A DNA stretch of 35,285 nt. It comes from CAYQCE01 sp964415885 (GTDB lineage Bacteria > Zixibacteria > MSB-5A5 > JAABVY01 > JAHJOQ01). Under the pieces are notes generated by a model. That model was not told where the DNA came from. It made no database searches and worked only from the letters and a program-made list of their open reading frames with translations. The stretch spans positions 1 through 35,285 of the forward strand of contig CAYQCE010000035.1 in NCBI GenBank assembly GCA_964415885.1, read 5' to 3'. The position numbers and the translations under genes were made by a program. Below are positions 1 through 9,000 of the stretch, piece after piece (position 1 is the stretch's first letter; each line of letters starts with the position of its first letter).

Positions 1-41
1 GGATCAGTCTTTGCCAAAATCTGATTGACTTTCATCATAGC

Positions 42-94
42 AGGTGGGCCACCGGTCCAATGGAAGAAACCCACCTGAAAGGTGGGCCACCGGT
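42..94. repeat. Short direct repeat pair with internal hairpin
   Basis: AGGTGGGCCACCGGT occurs at 42-56 and again at 80-94. CCCACCT at 70-76 pairs with AGGTGGG at 80-86 across a 3-base loop, and each repeat core GGTGG-G-CCACC is itself nearly self-complementary. The element lies outside any gene and resembles a REP-like dispersed intergenic repeat. Whether it is repeated elsewhere in the genome cannot be seen from this window. Confidence 0.5.
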
Positions 95-304
95 GAGTGT
101 GACAGGGTCAAGGATCTCGGAATAACTAATCTGTAAGAACCCGAAGCCACTATTCCCCCAAGAATCACTACTGTATCAATGCATGTCTTAATGTCAAGAT
201 AGCCAATTTGCTGAACCATAGCAACTTCAATCACATCATCCAAATATGCTTGTGGCTAATGCACGCCCTATTCGACGGCTGAGTCTGAAACCCTAAATCC
301 GAGT

Positions 305-330
305 AAGCGGCAGCCAATCGGCTGCCGCTT
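305..330. terminator. Hairpin downstream of glnS
   Basis: AAGCGGCAGC (305-314) pairs perfectly with GCTGCCGCTT (321-330) around a 6-base loop, giving a 10-bp GC-rich stem about 30 bases past the glnS stop codon. The T-tract on the minus side is poor, so this is either a weak intrinsic terminator or an mRNA 3'-end stabilising hairpin. The stem could act on either strand. Confidence 0.55.
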
Positions 331-360
331 TGTCGCTTGAACCTGTCTGTGAGGTGAACC

Positions 361-2055
361 CTACTTGTCCCCCTGCTTTTTCTGTATCCTGGCCCACTGG
401 TCGCGGAGCGTGACCGTCCGGTTGAAGACCAGCTTGTCGGGCGTTGAGTCCTTATCCACGCAGAAATATCCGAGCCTTTCGAACTGATACCGGTCGAGTT
501 CCTTAGCTCCTTTAAGCGACGGCTCCACCTTGCAGCCCTCGAGCACGGTCAGCGAGTCGGGGTTGATATAGTCCGTGAAATCCTTCCCCTCCTCGACCTC
601 GTTCGGATTTTCCTTCGAGAAGAGCACGTCGTACAGCCGCACCTCGGCGTCGATAGCGTGCTCCGCCGACACCCAGTGCAGCGTCGCCTTCACCTTGCGG
701 CCATCGGGAGCATCCCCGCCGCGAGTGGCGGGGTCGTATGTGCAGCGAAGCTCCGTGACCTCGCCGTTGTCGTCGGTGACATAATCCTCGCACTTGATGA
801 AGTACGCGTAGCGGAGCCGCACCTCCCGCCCCGGTGCGAGACGGAAGAACTTCTTGGGCGGATCGATCATGAAATCGTCCCGCTCGATATAGAGCGTCCT
901 CGAGAACGGCACCATGCGCGTTCCCTCGGACTCATCCTCGGGATTGTTCACAGCCGGGAGTTCATCGGCGGGAGCATCATCCGGATAATTCGTGATAGTA
1001 ACCTTGATCGGATTCAGAACCGCCATCACCCGGTTCGAGGTCTTGTTCAAATCCTCGCGCACGTGATACTCGAGCAGCTTCATATCCACCATGCTGTCAC
1101 GCTTCGACACCCCGATCCGATCGGCGAACGCCCGTATCGCCGTCGGCGAGTAGCCGCGCCTGCGAATTCCGGATATTGTCGGCATACGCGGGTCATCCCA
1201 CGAGTCTACATATCCCTCTTCGACCAAACGACGCAATCTGCGCTTGCTCAGCACGGTATATGTCAGATTCAGCGGCGCGAATTCTATCTGCTGCGGATGG
1301 TGCACGTCGAGCTGATCGAGAAACCAGTCGTAGAGCGGACGGTGATCCTCGAATTCGAGCGTGCAGATCGAATGCGTTATCCCCTCGAACGAATCCGACA
1401 AGCAGTGTGTGAAATCATACATCGGGTAGATGCACCACTTGTCGCCCGTACGGTGATGGCTCGCGAATTTGATCCGGTAGATTGCCGGATCGCGCATATT
1501 GATATTCCCGGATGCCATATCGATCTTCGCGCGGAGGACCTTCTCACCTTCCGAGAACTCGCCTTTTCGCATTCGGTCAAAGATATCCAGATTCTCATCG
1601 ACCGAACGATTCCGCCACGGGCTCTCCCTTCCCGGTTCGGTCAGAGTGCCGCGATACTCGCGGATTTCCTCCGGGCTCAGATCATCGACATACGCCTTGC
1701 CGTCCTTGATGAGTTGCACTGCGCACTCATACAGGCGGTCATAGTAGTCGGAGGCGTAGAACAAACGGTCATCCCAGTCAAATCCGAGCCAGCGTACATC
1801 CTTGATGATCGAATCAACGAACTCAGCCTCTTCCTTCAGCGGATTCGTGTCATCGAAACGGAGGTTGCAGAGGCCTTTGTATTTTTCAGCGAGGCTGAAA
1901 TTCAGACAGATCGACTTGGCATGCCCGATATGAAGATATCCGTTCGGCTCCGGTGGGAAACGCGTGTGCACGCGACCGTCGTTCTTGCCGTTCTCGATAT
2001 CCTCATCAATGATGTCTTTTATGAAATGTGACTTTTTGACTTCCTCTTCACCCAT
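361..2055 (-). CDS. glnS: Glutaminyl-tRNA synthetase (class I)
   Basis: Charges tRNA-Gln with glutamine using ATP in the cytoplasm. The 564-residue product has the class I HIGH motif in PNGYLHIGH (residues 38-45), the KMSKS-type loop as LSKRRL, and the GlnRS hallmark WDDPRMPTISGIRRRGY, followed by a C-terminal anticodon-binding beta-barrel. Length is close to the roughly 554 residues of E. coli GlnRS. The open frame extends 94 codons further upstream, but that part is not GlnRS-like. The ATG at 2055 has AGAAGGA a few bases before it and begins MGEEEVKKSHF, so I chose it. The gene is monocistronic, divergent from the channel gene at 2279, and ends before a hairpin at 305-330. Presence of GlnRS implies Gln-tRNA can be made directly; whether a GatCAB route also exists is not visible. 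Confidence 0.96.
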   Translation of the reverse strand: MGEEEVKKSHFIKDIIDEDIENGKNDGRVHTRFPPEPNGYLHIGHAKSICLNFSLAEKYKGLCNLRFDDTNPLKEEAEFVDSIIKDVRWLGFDWDDRLFYASDYYDRLYECAVQLIKDGKAYVDDLSPEEIREYRGTLTEPGRESPWRNRSVDENLDIFDRMRKGEFSEGEKVLRAKIDMASGNINMRDPAIYRIKFASHHRTGDKWCIYPMYDFTHCLSDSFEGITHSICTLEFEDHRPLYDWFLDQLDVHHPQQIEFAPLNLTYTVLSKRRLRRLVEEGYVDSWDDPRMPTISGIRRRGYSPTAIRAFADRIGVSKRDSMVDMKLLEYHVREDLNKTSNRVMAVLNPIKVTITNYPDDAPADELPAVNNPEDESEGTRMVPFSRTLYIERDDFMIDPPKKFFRLAPGREVRLRYAYFIKCEDYVTDDNGEVTELRCTYDPATRGGDAPDGRKVKATLHWVSAEHAIDAEVRLYDVLFSKENPNEVEEGKDFTDYINPDSLTVLEGCKVEPSLKGAKELDRYQFERLGYFCVDKDSTPDKLVFNRTVTLRDQWARIQKKQGDK

Positions 2056-2278
2056 GTTCCTTCTGTCCTCGCATGATGTTCGGTAAACACACCTCGGCTC
2101 TACTGAGCAGCTATCGGCATGTTTGACATATATCGTTACAGCGTCGGCATCGGTCCTGTTCCGATGTGCAGGATGGTTCTTATGATAATGCGTCAGCCAG
2201 GGCCTCGGCAATAAAAACCTTGTCTCGACGCCGCGGCTTCGGTAGTTTTGTGTCAATCCAGAGGATTGGAGGAAAACC

Positions 2279-3355
2279 ATGCCTATTATCATCCGTACCG
2301 CGCTGGCATTCTGCGTTCTGCTTGCCGCGACTTGCATCTACGCGCAGGAGACGGGCGAGCCCCGCACGCTCCGTGTCGGCACCAAGGAGACAATGCCGTT
2401 CGTCATCAAAAACGCTGACGGCACCTACAGCGGTATCTCGATAGAACTCTGGCGTCAGATAGCCGAGGAGCTTAATCTAACCTATGAATATGAGGAACGG
2501 GACCTCACGGGCCTGCTCGAGGGCCTCGAAGTTGGTACCCTGGATGCCGTCGTCGGCGCGCTGACAATCACCTCCGAACGGGAGGAAAAATTCGATTTCA
2601 CGCACCCGTTCTACACGACGGGTCTGTCGATTGCGGTCTCTGAGTCCGGCGATGCTGACTGGATGGCGTTTGCCCAGAAGCTGTTTTCATACAAGTTCAT
2701 GAAAGTAATCTGGCTATTGGCGCTCGTGCTGTTCGGAGTGGGAGTACTCTTCTGGCTCTTCGAGCATCGGAAGAACACCGAGGAGTTCAACAAGGGCATT
2801 CTAAAAGGCATTGGCGATGGCTTCTGGCTGTCGGCCGTTACGATGACCACGGTCGGGTACGGCGACAAGACTCCGAGGACCTTTCTCGGCAGACTCGTGG
2901 CGCTCGTCTGGATGTTCGCGGCATTGATAATGATATCGAGCTTCACGGCCGCGATAGCCTCAGCGCTGACAGTCTCGCAGCTCGAAACCAGCATCAAGGG
3001 CCCGCGTGATCTCGCACGGGTGCGAGTCGGGACTATCGAAGGATCGACCAGCGCGAATTTCCTCGATGAGAACCGTATCGACTACCGTGAGATCGAGTCA
3101 CCGCTCGATGGTCTGGAGAAGATTGACGACGGTGAACTCGATGCCGTCGTGTATGATGCCCCAATCCTGCGCTATCTCGTGAATGATCGGTTTAAGGGTC
3201 GGCTTCGAGTTTTGCCGGGAACATTCAAACGGCAGGATTATGGCTTCGCACTCAAGGAGGGAAGCAACCTGCGCGAACCGATCAATCGGTCGATGCTGAC
3301 ACGGATCGTTCAGCCGAGCTGGGAGAAAACGCTCGAATTCTATTTCGGTGAGTGA
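2279..3355 (+). CDS. GluR0-like ligand-gated potassium channel
   Basis: A 358-residue prokaryotic ionotropic-glutamate-receptor homologue. A signal peptide (about 1-22, ending at Tyr-Ala-Gln) precedes the first half of a periplasmic binding-protein domain (about 28-125, with LRVGTKETMPFV and DAVVGALTIT). Then come a transmembrane helix (about 142-161), a pore loop with the K+ selectivity filter TVGYGD (191-196), a second helix (about 206-230, SSFTAAIASALT, like the SYTANLAAFL helix of animal receptors) and the second half of the binding domain (about 240-358). This is the S1-M1-P-M2-S2 order of Synechocystis GluR0, where an extracytoplasmic amino acid gates K+ flow. The ligand is not deducible from sequence alone. 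The ATG has TTGGAGGA upstream. It stands first in a rightward cluster but functional links to LemA/HtpX are not evident. Confidence 0.93.
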   Translation: MPIIIRTALAFCVLLAATCIYAQETGEPRTLRVGTKETMPFVIKNADGTYSGISIELWRQIAEELNLTYEYEERDLTGLLEGLEVGTLDAVVGALTITSEREEKFDFTHPFYTTGLSIAVSESGDADWMAFAQKLFSYKFMKVIWLLALVLFGVGVLFWLFEHRKNTEEFNKGILKGIGDGFWLSAVTMTTVGYGDKTPRTFLGRLVALVWMFAALIMISSFTAAIASALTVSQLETSIKGPRDLARVRVGTIEGSTSANFLDENRIDYREIESPLDGLEKIDDGELDAVVYDAPILRYLVNDRFKGRLRVLPGTFKRQDYGFALKEGSNLREPINRSMLTRIVQPSWEKTLEFYFGE

Positions 3356-3444
3356 TAGTGCGGCAAAATCTGAACAATTGACTGTTCGATACGTAAGAGT
3401 GTATCTAAGGCAACACGAAATGCGATACCGAAAGGACAGCAGAA

Positions 3445-4002
3445 ATGTGGATAACCATCATAATTGCAGCGCTCGTTCTGATTGGCATATTCATGCTTGT
3501 CGGCGGCTACAACTCGCTCGTGCGGCTGCGCAATCAGGTTCGCAATGCCTGGTCGCAGATAGACGTGCAGCTCAAAAGACGGCACGACCTGATCCCAAAT
3601 CTCATCGAGACCGCCAAAGGATATATGAAACACGAGCGCGAGACTCTCGAGGGGATAACCAATGCCCGCAGCCGCGCGATGGGCGCGGATTCGATTCCGA
3701 AGAAGGCCGAGGCCGAAGGCGAACTTTCGAGTTTCCTGTCGAGGTTCTTTGCGGTCGCTGAAAACTACCCGGACTTGAAGGCAAATCAGAACTTCCTTGC
3801 CCTGCAGGAGGAGCTGACCTCGACCGAAAACAAGATCAGTTTCGCGCGGCAGGCGTACAATGACTCTGTGCTGAGTTATAACAACAAGACCGAGATGTTC
3901 CCGTCGAGCATACTCGCGGCGATGTTCAACTTCGAGAAGCGCGACTTTTTCGAGATCGAGGATTCGACCGAGCGCGATGTCCCGAAGGTCGATTTCTCGT
4001 AG
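3445..4002 (+). CDS. lemA: LemA family membrane-anchored protein
   Basis: A 185-residue LemA protein. One N-terminal transmembrane helix (about 3-22) is followed by the family signature YNSLVRLRNQVRNAWSQIDV and QLKRRHDLIPNLIETAKGY, then a helical-bundle domain. The helix probably places the bundle outside the cytoplasmic membrane. LemA function is not settled; the gene is often found beside htpX or TPM-domain genes. Here the ATG of an HtpX-like protease follows 12 bases after the stop codon, so the two are surely co-transcribed. The start has AAGGACAG about 6 bases upstream. The product probably presents or assists substrates of the protease in envelope quality control, but that is inferred from association only. 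Confidence 0.93.
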   Translation: MWITIIIAALVLIGIFMLVGGYNSLVRLRNQVRNAWSQIDVQLKRRHDLIPNLIETAKGYMKHERETLEGITNARSRAMGADSIPKKAEAEGELSSFLSRFFAVAENYPDLKANQNFLALQEELTSTENKISFARQAYNDSVLSYNNKTEMFPSSILAAMFNFEKRDFFEIEDSTERDVPKVDFS

Positions 4003-4014
4003 GACTGGGCAACC

Positions 4015-5058
4015 ATGTGGGAACTGATTCGTCTTAACAAGCGCAAGTCGATTATCCTCTTCGGCGTCATGGGATCGGTGCTGGTGGCGCTCGGCTACCT
4101 GATAGGGCAGTCGTTCGCGCCGCCCGAGGGTGGCTATCTCGGAGTTATCATAGCGCTGTCGATCTGGCTTTTCATGTCCGCGCTCAGCTATTTCAAGGGC
4201 GACTCGATATTGCTCAAGATGCACGGCGCCAAAGAGGCCACGCGCGAGAGTCATCAGCAGCTCTACAATGTTGTCGAAGAAATGAAGATAGCCGCCGGCC
4301 TGCCGAAAATGCCCAAAGTGTATGTCGTCGATACTGCGGCAATGAACGCTTTTGCTACGGGTCGAGATCCCGAAAATTGCGCAGTCGCAATTACTACTGG
4401 GCTTCTCGAGAAGCTGAATCGGGATGAGCTACAGGGCGTGATTGCACACGAGATGTCACACATCGACAATCGCGATGTCCTGTTTATGACGTTCGCAGGG
4501 ATTCTCCTCGGCTCAATCGTGATAATCTCGGAGGTATATATTCGCAGTCTCTTCTTTGCGCGTGGCTCATCCCGACGCAGCAGTTCCTCGCGCGGCGGCG
4601 GACAGGCGCAGGCGATCATCATGGTTGCGGCCGTTCTGTTCGCAATTCTCGCCCCGATTCTCGCTCAACTCCTGTTTCTCGCGATCTCGCGCAAACGCGA
4701 GTATCTCGCGGACGCCTCCGCTGCGCGATTGACGCGCTACCCGGAGGGCCTGGCCTCGGCACTCGAGAAGATATCCGGATCGAAAGAGGAGATGCCGAAC
4801 GCCACCAAGGTTACCGCCCCGATGTACATTTCGCCGCCGTTCAAGAAGACCGGCAAGAAGCTGAAGGCGCTAACGAGCACTCACCCGCCGGTCGAGGAAC
4901 GGATCCGAATACTGCGGTCTATGGCAGGCGGGGCCGGGTATTTGAACTACCAGGCGGCCTTTGAGAAGGTCAGAGGCTCAAAATCTGATCTGATTCCGAA
5001 ATCGGGCCTCGAAAGCGCCGATCCGGTGCCGATCCGGCAGCAGACTGAATCTGCCTGA
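4015..5058 (+). CDS. htpX: HtpX-like M48 family membrane metalloprotease
   Basis: A 347-residue zinc protease of peptidase family M48. Two N-terminal transmembrane segments (about 12-32 and 42-60) precede the catalytic domain. The zinc motif is HEMSH (145-149), with the third ligand Glu in KREYLADASA (Glu229). Two more hydrophobic segments (about 155-175 and 200-224) flank a Ser/Arg/Gly-rich loop (about 184-198, SSRRSSSSRGGG). The domain ends with the typical STHPPVEERIRILRSM. HtpX degrades misfolded membrane proteins on the cytoplasmic side of the inner membrane. The family pairs frequently with LemA, as here. The last 40 residues are variable. No heat-shock promoter was recognised upstream. 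Confidence 0.93.
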   Translation: MWELIRLNKRKSIILFGVMGSVLVALGYLIGQSFAPPEGGYLGVIIALSIWLFMSALSYFKGDSILLKMHGAKEATRESHQQLYNVVEEMKIAAGLPKMPKVYVVDTAAMNAFATGRDPENCAVAITTGLLEKLNRDELQGVIAHEMSHIDNRDVLFMTFAGILLGSIVIISEVYIRSLFFARGSSRRSSSSRGGGQAQAIIMVAAVLFAILAPILAQLLFLAISRKREYLADASAARLTRYPEGLASALEKISGSKEEMPNATKVTAPMYISPPFKKTGKKLKALTSTHPPVEERIRILRSMAGGAGYLNYQAAFEKVRGSKSDLIPKSGLESADPVPIRQQTESA

Positions 5059-5151
5059 ACCTACCGTCAAGCTTGCTTCTCACCTCCCTCTGTTGTTATC
5101 TTCCGTCGATAAGCAGGGGTTTCAATACCTGCACTTCGTGGGAGATGTGAT

Positions 5152-6015
5152 TTGAATTTGTGCTATTTCGTGAGCGACCTGCACGGCAAGACAGATCGAT
5201 ATACCAAGCTTTTTGACGCAATCAGGTCGGAACGACCAGACGCCGTTTTCATAGGTGGAGATATCATGACCGCTGCAGGCGGTGCGATCAACAACGATCA
5301 TAATTTTGATGATTTTCTCGAGGATTTCCTGATTCCCGAGTTCCAAAGACTCAGGTCCGAACTCAGTGACTCTTATCCAGATATATATCTCATTCTCGGC
5401 AATGACGATGGCCGCGGCAGAGAGACGCGTTTCATTGAGATTGATCGCGAGGAAGGTCTGTGGCACTATGCCCACCACCGCTGGCTCATGAACGGCGATT
5501 ACGAAATCTACGGCTACTCGTTCATCCCCCCATCACCATATACGCTAAAGGATTTCGAGCGGTACGATGTATCGCGGTATGTCGATCCGGGGTGTGTGTC
5601 GCCCGAAGATGGAAGCTATAGTTTACGCGTGAGTGAGCAGGATAAACGATATCGAACCATCAAGAAGGATATCGAGGAACTCGTCCAATCGGATGACCTT
5701 TCTCGCTCGATCTTCCTGTTCCACTCGCCACCGTACAAAACCGCACTGGATCGCGCGGGTTTGGACGGCAGAACCATCGATCACGTTCCGGTGGATGTTC
5801 ACGTCGGGAGCATAGCAATCCAGAGATTCATCGAAAACAAGCAGCCCATGCTGACACTTCACGGACACATACATGAAGCTGCCGAACTTACGGGTCAATG
5901 GAGAGAGCAGATGGGAAGGACCTGGATGTTCAATGCCGCCCATCGCGGCCCTGAGCTGGCTCTCATCGTATTCTTACCGGAAAACCTCGATTCGGCGGAG
6001 CGACGCCTGATTTAG
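5152..6015 (+). CDS. Calcineurin-like metallophosphoesterase
   Basis: A 287-residue metallophosphoesterase. The five-block dimetal site is visible: SDLHG (8-12, Asp9 and His11), FIGGD (33-37), LGNDDGRG (82-89), LFHSPP in the middle and LHGHIHE near the C-terminus. The N-block supplies SDLHG rather than the GDxHG of Ser/Thr phosphatases, and the set resembles predicted phosphodiesterases of the Icc/YfcE type. No signal peptide, so probably cytoplasmic. Substrate unknown; cyclic nucleotides, nucleotides and phosphoproteins are all possible. The likely start is TTG at 5152, with GGGAG seven bases before it; no better ATG is in frame. Its stop overlaps the stop of the convergent gene at 6012. Confidence 0.88.
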   Translation: MNLCYFVSDLHGKTDRYTKLFDAIRSERPDAVFIGGDIMTAAGGAINNDHNFDDFLEDFLIPEFQRLRSELSDSYPDIYLILGNDDGRGRETRFIEIDREEGLWHYAHHRWLMNGDYEIYGYSFIPPSPYTLKDFERYDVSRYVDPGCVSPEDGSYSLRVSEQDKRYRTIKKDIEELVQSDDLSRSIFLFHSPPYKTALDRAGLDGRTIDHVPVDVHVGSIAIQRFIENKQPMLTLHGHIHEAAELTGQWREQMGRTWMFNAAHRGPELALIVFLPENLDSAERRLI

Positions 6016-9000
6016 ACTCCGGCGGCCCCATCCCCGTTTATCTTGAGAGGCCTTGCGGCATCGGTTACTGCACCTATTTTGCTGGCGTAACTTGTCTTTT
6101 TCTCGATATCTTCATCGGTGACAAAATGCAGATCGAGCAGTCCACCGGTGCGATAACCGGTCTGAAGATAATTCATCTCATCAAGGCTCTGGCTCCAGCC
6201 GTCGAGCCAGAGTGCCAGTCGTTCCTTCTGATCCTCGGTGCCCCGGAAGTGAATCAGCAGATCGATATCGCTACCCGGCCCTGCGGTGCCATTCTTGGTC
6301 GATCCGAAGACATATATCCCCGCGACTCCGAACTCCTCGGGTTCGAGGCGATTCGCAATCTCCTCGGCCATTCCCATCCGCCATCTCCAGTAGCCGTCAG
6401 AACTGACATCCTCCTCTGAAGCCTCGACTCTCCGGGTTTCCCCGCCATATTCCATCTGCGGATCTGCGAGTATTCCAATCGCTTCATCGAGATCGGCATT
6501 CATGAGTATCTGCAGGATCTTGCCGCCTGTTTCGTTCCTTACCGCAATCAGCCTGACAACATCCTCGAGATGCTTGAACTCGGGAAGGACCTCCGATAGA
6601 TAGTTCTTGGAGCGAGTGAGGAATAGCTCGTTGAATTGCACGCCCTCATCGTCGGGATAGAGCGGAATGTAACGTATCTTGCTCTCGACAAGGTCCTGGA
6701 AGAAGTGCGTCCCGAAAGACAGGTCGGGGACGTAGTTGCCTTTCTTGCGAGCGATTTCGATCAGCACAGCAGTATTGTTGATGTCGGAGTACGTGACGTT
6801 GACACCAAGCTTGATATCTCCACGGCTCCCCCAACGTCCGGGACCCATGAGTATGAAATGTCTCTTCGGCAGAAGCTCATTAAGCTTACCAACGCAGTTG
6901 CCGATCGCTATGAGGTCGCCTTTTCCACCGATCTCACCATACTTCTCCGGATCAACATACACTATATGCGAGATGTGCGGCACGCGGCCATTCGAAATAT
7001 ATCTGTTTGCTGTAAATATGATCTCTTTTTTCGGCACGTCCTTTGGAATCGGAGCGGCGACATCATCATCGGAGGAACTCTGTGGTCTGCATTGAAGCAG
7101 GTAGAAGTTCATGCCGTCGTGGGCAAACTCGATATCAACGGGCGTGTTGAGCTTCTCTTCAAGCAGCAGCATTATCTCCTTGATTTGCGTCACGAACTTG
7201 GTGCGCGATATCAGGCCATCGAAAGTGGCAACCAGATCGTCCTTGGACGAATCCAGGCTGAACATGTTCGCCTGCGACATATGCCCATCTTCGTAGATTG
7301 AGAACATGTCTTCGACGGCAGGAAGCTCATTCCCGAATTCCCTGACCAGCTTGCTGATCTCGATCGTCTCGAATCGGTTTGTCTTCAGGTTGATAACGTC
7401 CACTTTCTTGGGCGAATAGCGAACCATCTCATCCACGGAAACATTGACACGCAGTCCCGGCTGGCCCGGTGCTATCAGGATAGGATAGTCGTCGGCTGTG
7501 CGATCAACGGCTCGAGTGCCCAGCCCCGGGACGAGCCTGACGAGTCCGTCCTTGCGCTTGATTCGCGGAGACCAGCGGAATTCGTTTCGGCTGAAGGCCA
7601 CGCCGGCGAATGCCGGCAGGAAGTAATCTCCGACCTTCTTCCCGACAACCTCCTGAATCATGATCCCCATTTCCTCACCGAAATCAAGCAGTCCGCGCTC
7701 CGCCCGATACTCGATTGGATCGGGACCGAAGGTTGAGGCATAGACTTCCGCAATCGCATCCATCAGCGCCTCCAGACGCTCCTGTTTGGTCCCACGGTTT
7801 GCAAGAAACAGCGATTTGTATTTGCCGGAGAATGCCGCGCCCATGCGATCCTCGAGCAGGGATGACGAGCGCACGATCAGGGATGCGTCCTTGAAATCAT
7901 CCAAAGCCACGGAGAGCCCCTTGATTACTTCCGGCGGGAAATGAGAGTTCTTGAATGTCTGAATTATGTTTCGATACTCGAGCCGTACCAGATCGATTTC
8001 TTTGTACTTCTGCTCGACGATCTCATCGAAGTTGTTGTAGTGCATGAAATCGAGCAGCGTGTCGGACGTGATATACCAGGTCTTGGGAACCTTCAGGTTG
8101 TCGAATATGTCTCCGTGCCCCTTCGATTTTATCAAAATCTGAGTCGCGAGAAACACGCCTGCGCTCTTGCCGCCGAGCTTGCCTCTGCTCTCCGGTGCAA
8201 ATATCACTTTCTGCAGCAGGTGATAGAAATCACCGAGATCGATATAGTTTTTTGCGATATTTATGTAGTCGAGCTGATCGGAGAGAATTCTGCGAATCAG
8301 CGAGACCTGGATACCTCGCGAACTCGGCGAGTGAACCTCGAGGCCCTCGGGCGCAATGTGATAGTATCGCCTAACGGCATCGGTGACATCCGAAAGCGAA
8401 AGATTCCGGTTAACGACCTGTGCGAGAAATCCGAGCTTGTCCTCATGAATCCACTTTTGAACGCGCGACAGAATCTCATCATCACTCAAGTGGTTGTTAG
8501 CGATGCTGAATGTTTTATCGCTGATAGCCTCCGTAAAATTCACCAACCGTTTAGTATCAGGTTGATTGAGGTCCTCGACGATCTCCGACTCCAGTCGGGA
8601 ATCGGGCGGACTGATCGAGAGTCTGAGATTCTCCGCCTCCTGGATTCCGCTCCAGCAGAGATGGTTCAGCATCTTCTGCGAAATACGCAGGAACAGCTCC
8701 TTGTCGGTTTGACGGAGAAGATCAAGTATAACCTGCCACTCGGCCTTTTTGTGCTCGGAGAGCTCCCGCTGAGCGGTCACCCACTCCTCCGACACATGCC
8801 GCAATCTGCGCCACATCAGAAAGTGAGCGATACGATCGGCAATCGTGCCGATAAGCTTCTCCTCCTCCTTGAGGAACGGACCAATGTCGGCCTGGGGCAT
8901 CTCTTTGATGTAGAAAACAGAGAGCTTTCCGAATGTTGTATCCTGAACTGTAATCTGCGCAGTCTGCGACCATGGCGACTCCTCGAAATCTGGAGTTTTG

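Larger units (their letters stand above)
1..360. other. Intergenic/left-edge region without a confident gene
   Basis: No open frame here has convincing protein character. A 79-codon minus-strand frame (4-243) exists, but its last third is simply the translation of a short repeated element and it matches nothing I recognise. The region holds two copies of a 15-base repeat (42-56 and 80-94) with a hairpin, and a separate hairpin at 305-330 just beyond the glnS stop codon. The remaining sequence (95-300) shows nothing I can name. Confidence 0.5.

Noticed and set aside
4..243. 79-codon minus-strand frame at the left edge
   Set aside because: Its last third is the translation of the repeated hairpin element; no domain, ribosome site or neighbour supports a gene.
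658..2031. 457-codon frame antisense to glnS
   Set aside because: glnS has complete HIGH and KMSKS-type motifs over the same interval; the frame is low-complexity arginine/isoleucine-rich text.
2123..2128. TTGACA between glnS and the channel gene
   Set aside because: No -10 hexamer at 16-18 bases in the plus direction; most likely chance.
3340..4254. 304-codon frame antisense to lemA/htpX
   Set aside because: Runs opposite to two well-supported genes with full motifs; a shadow frame from skewed codon use.
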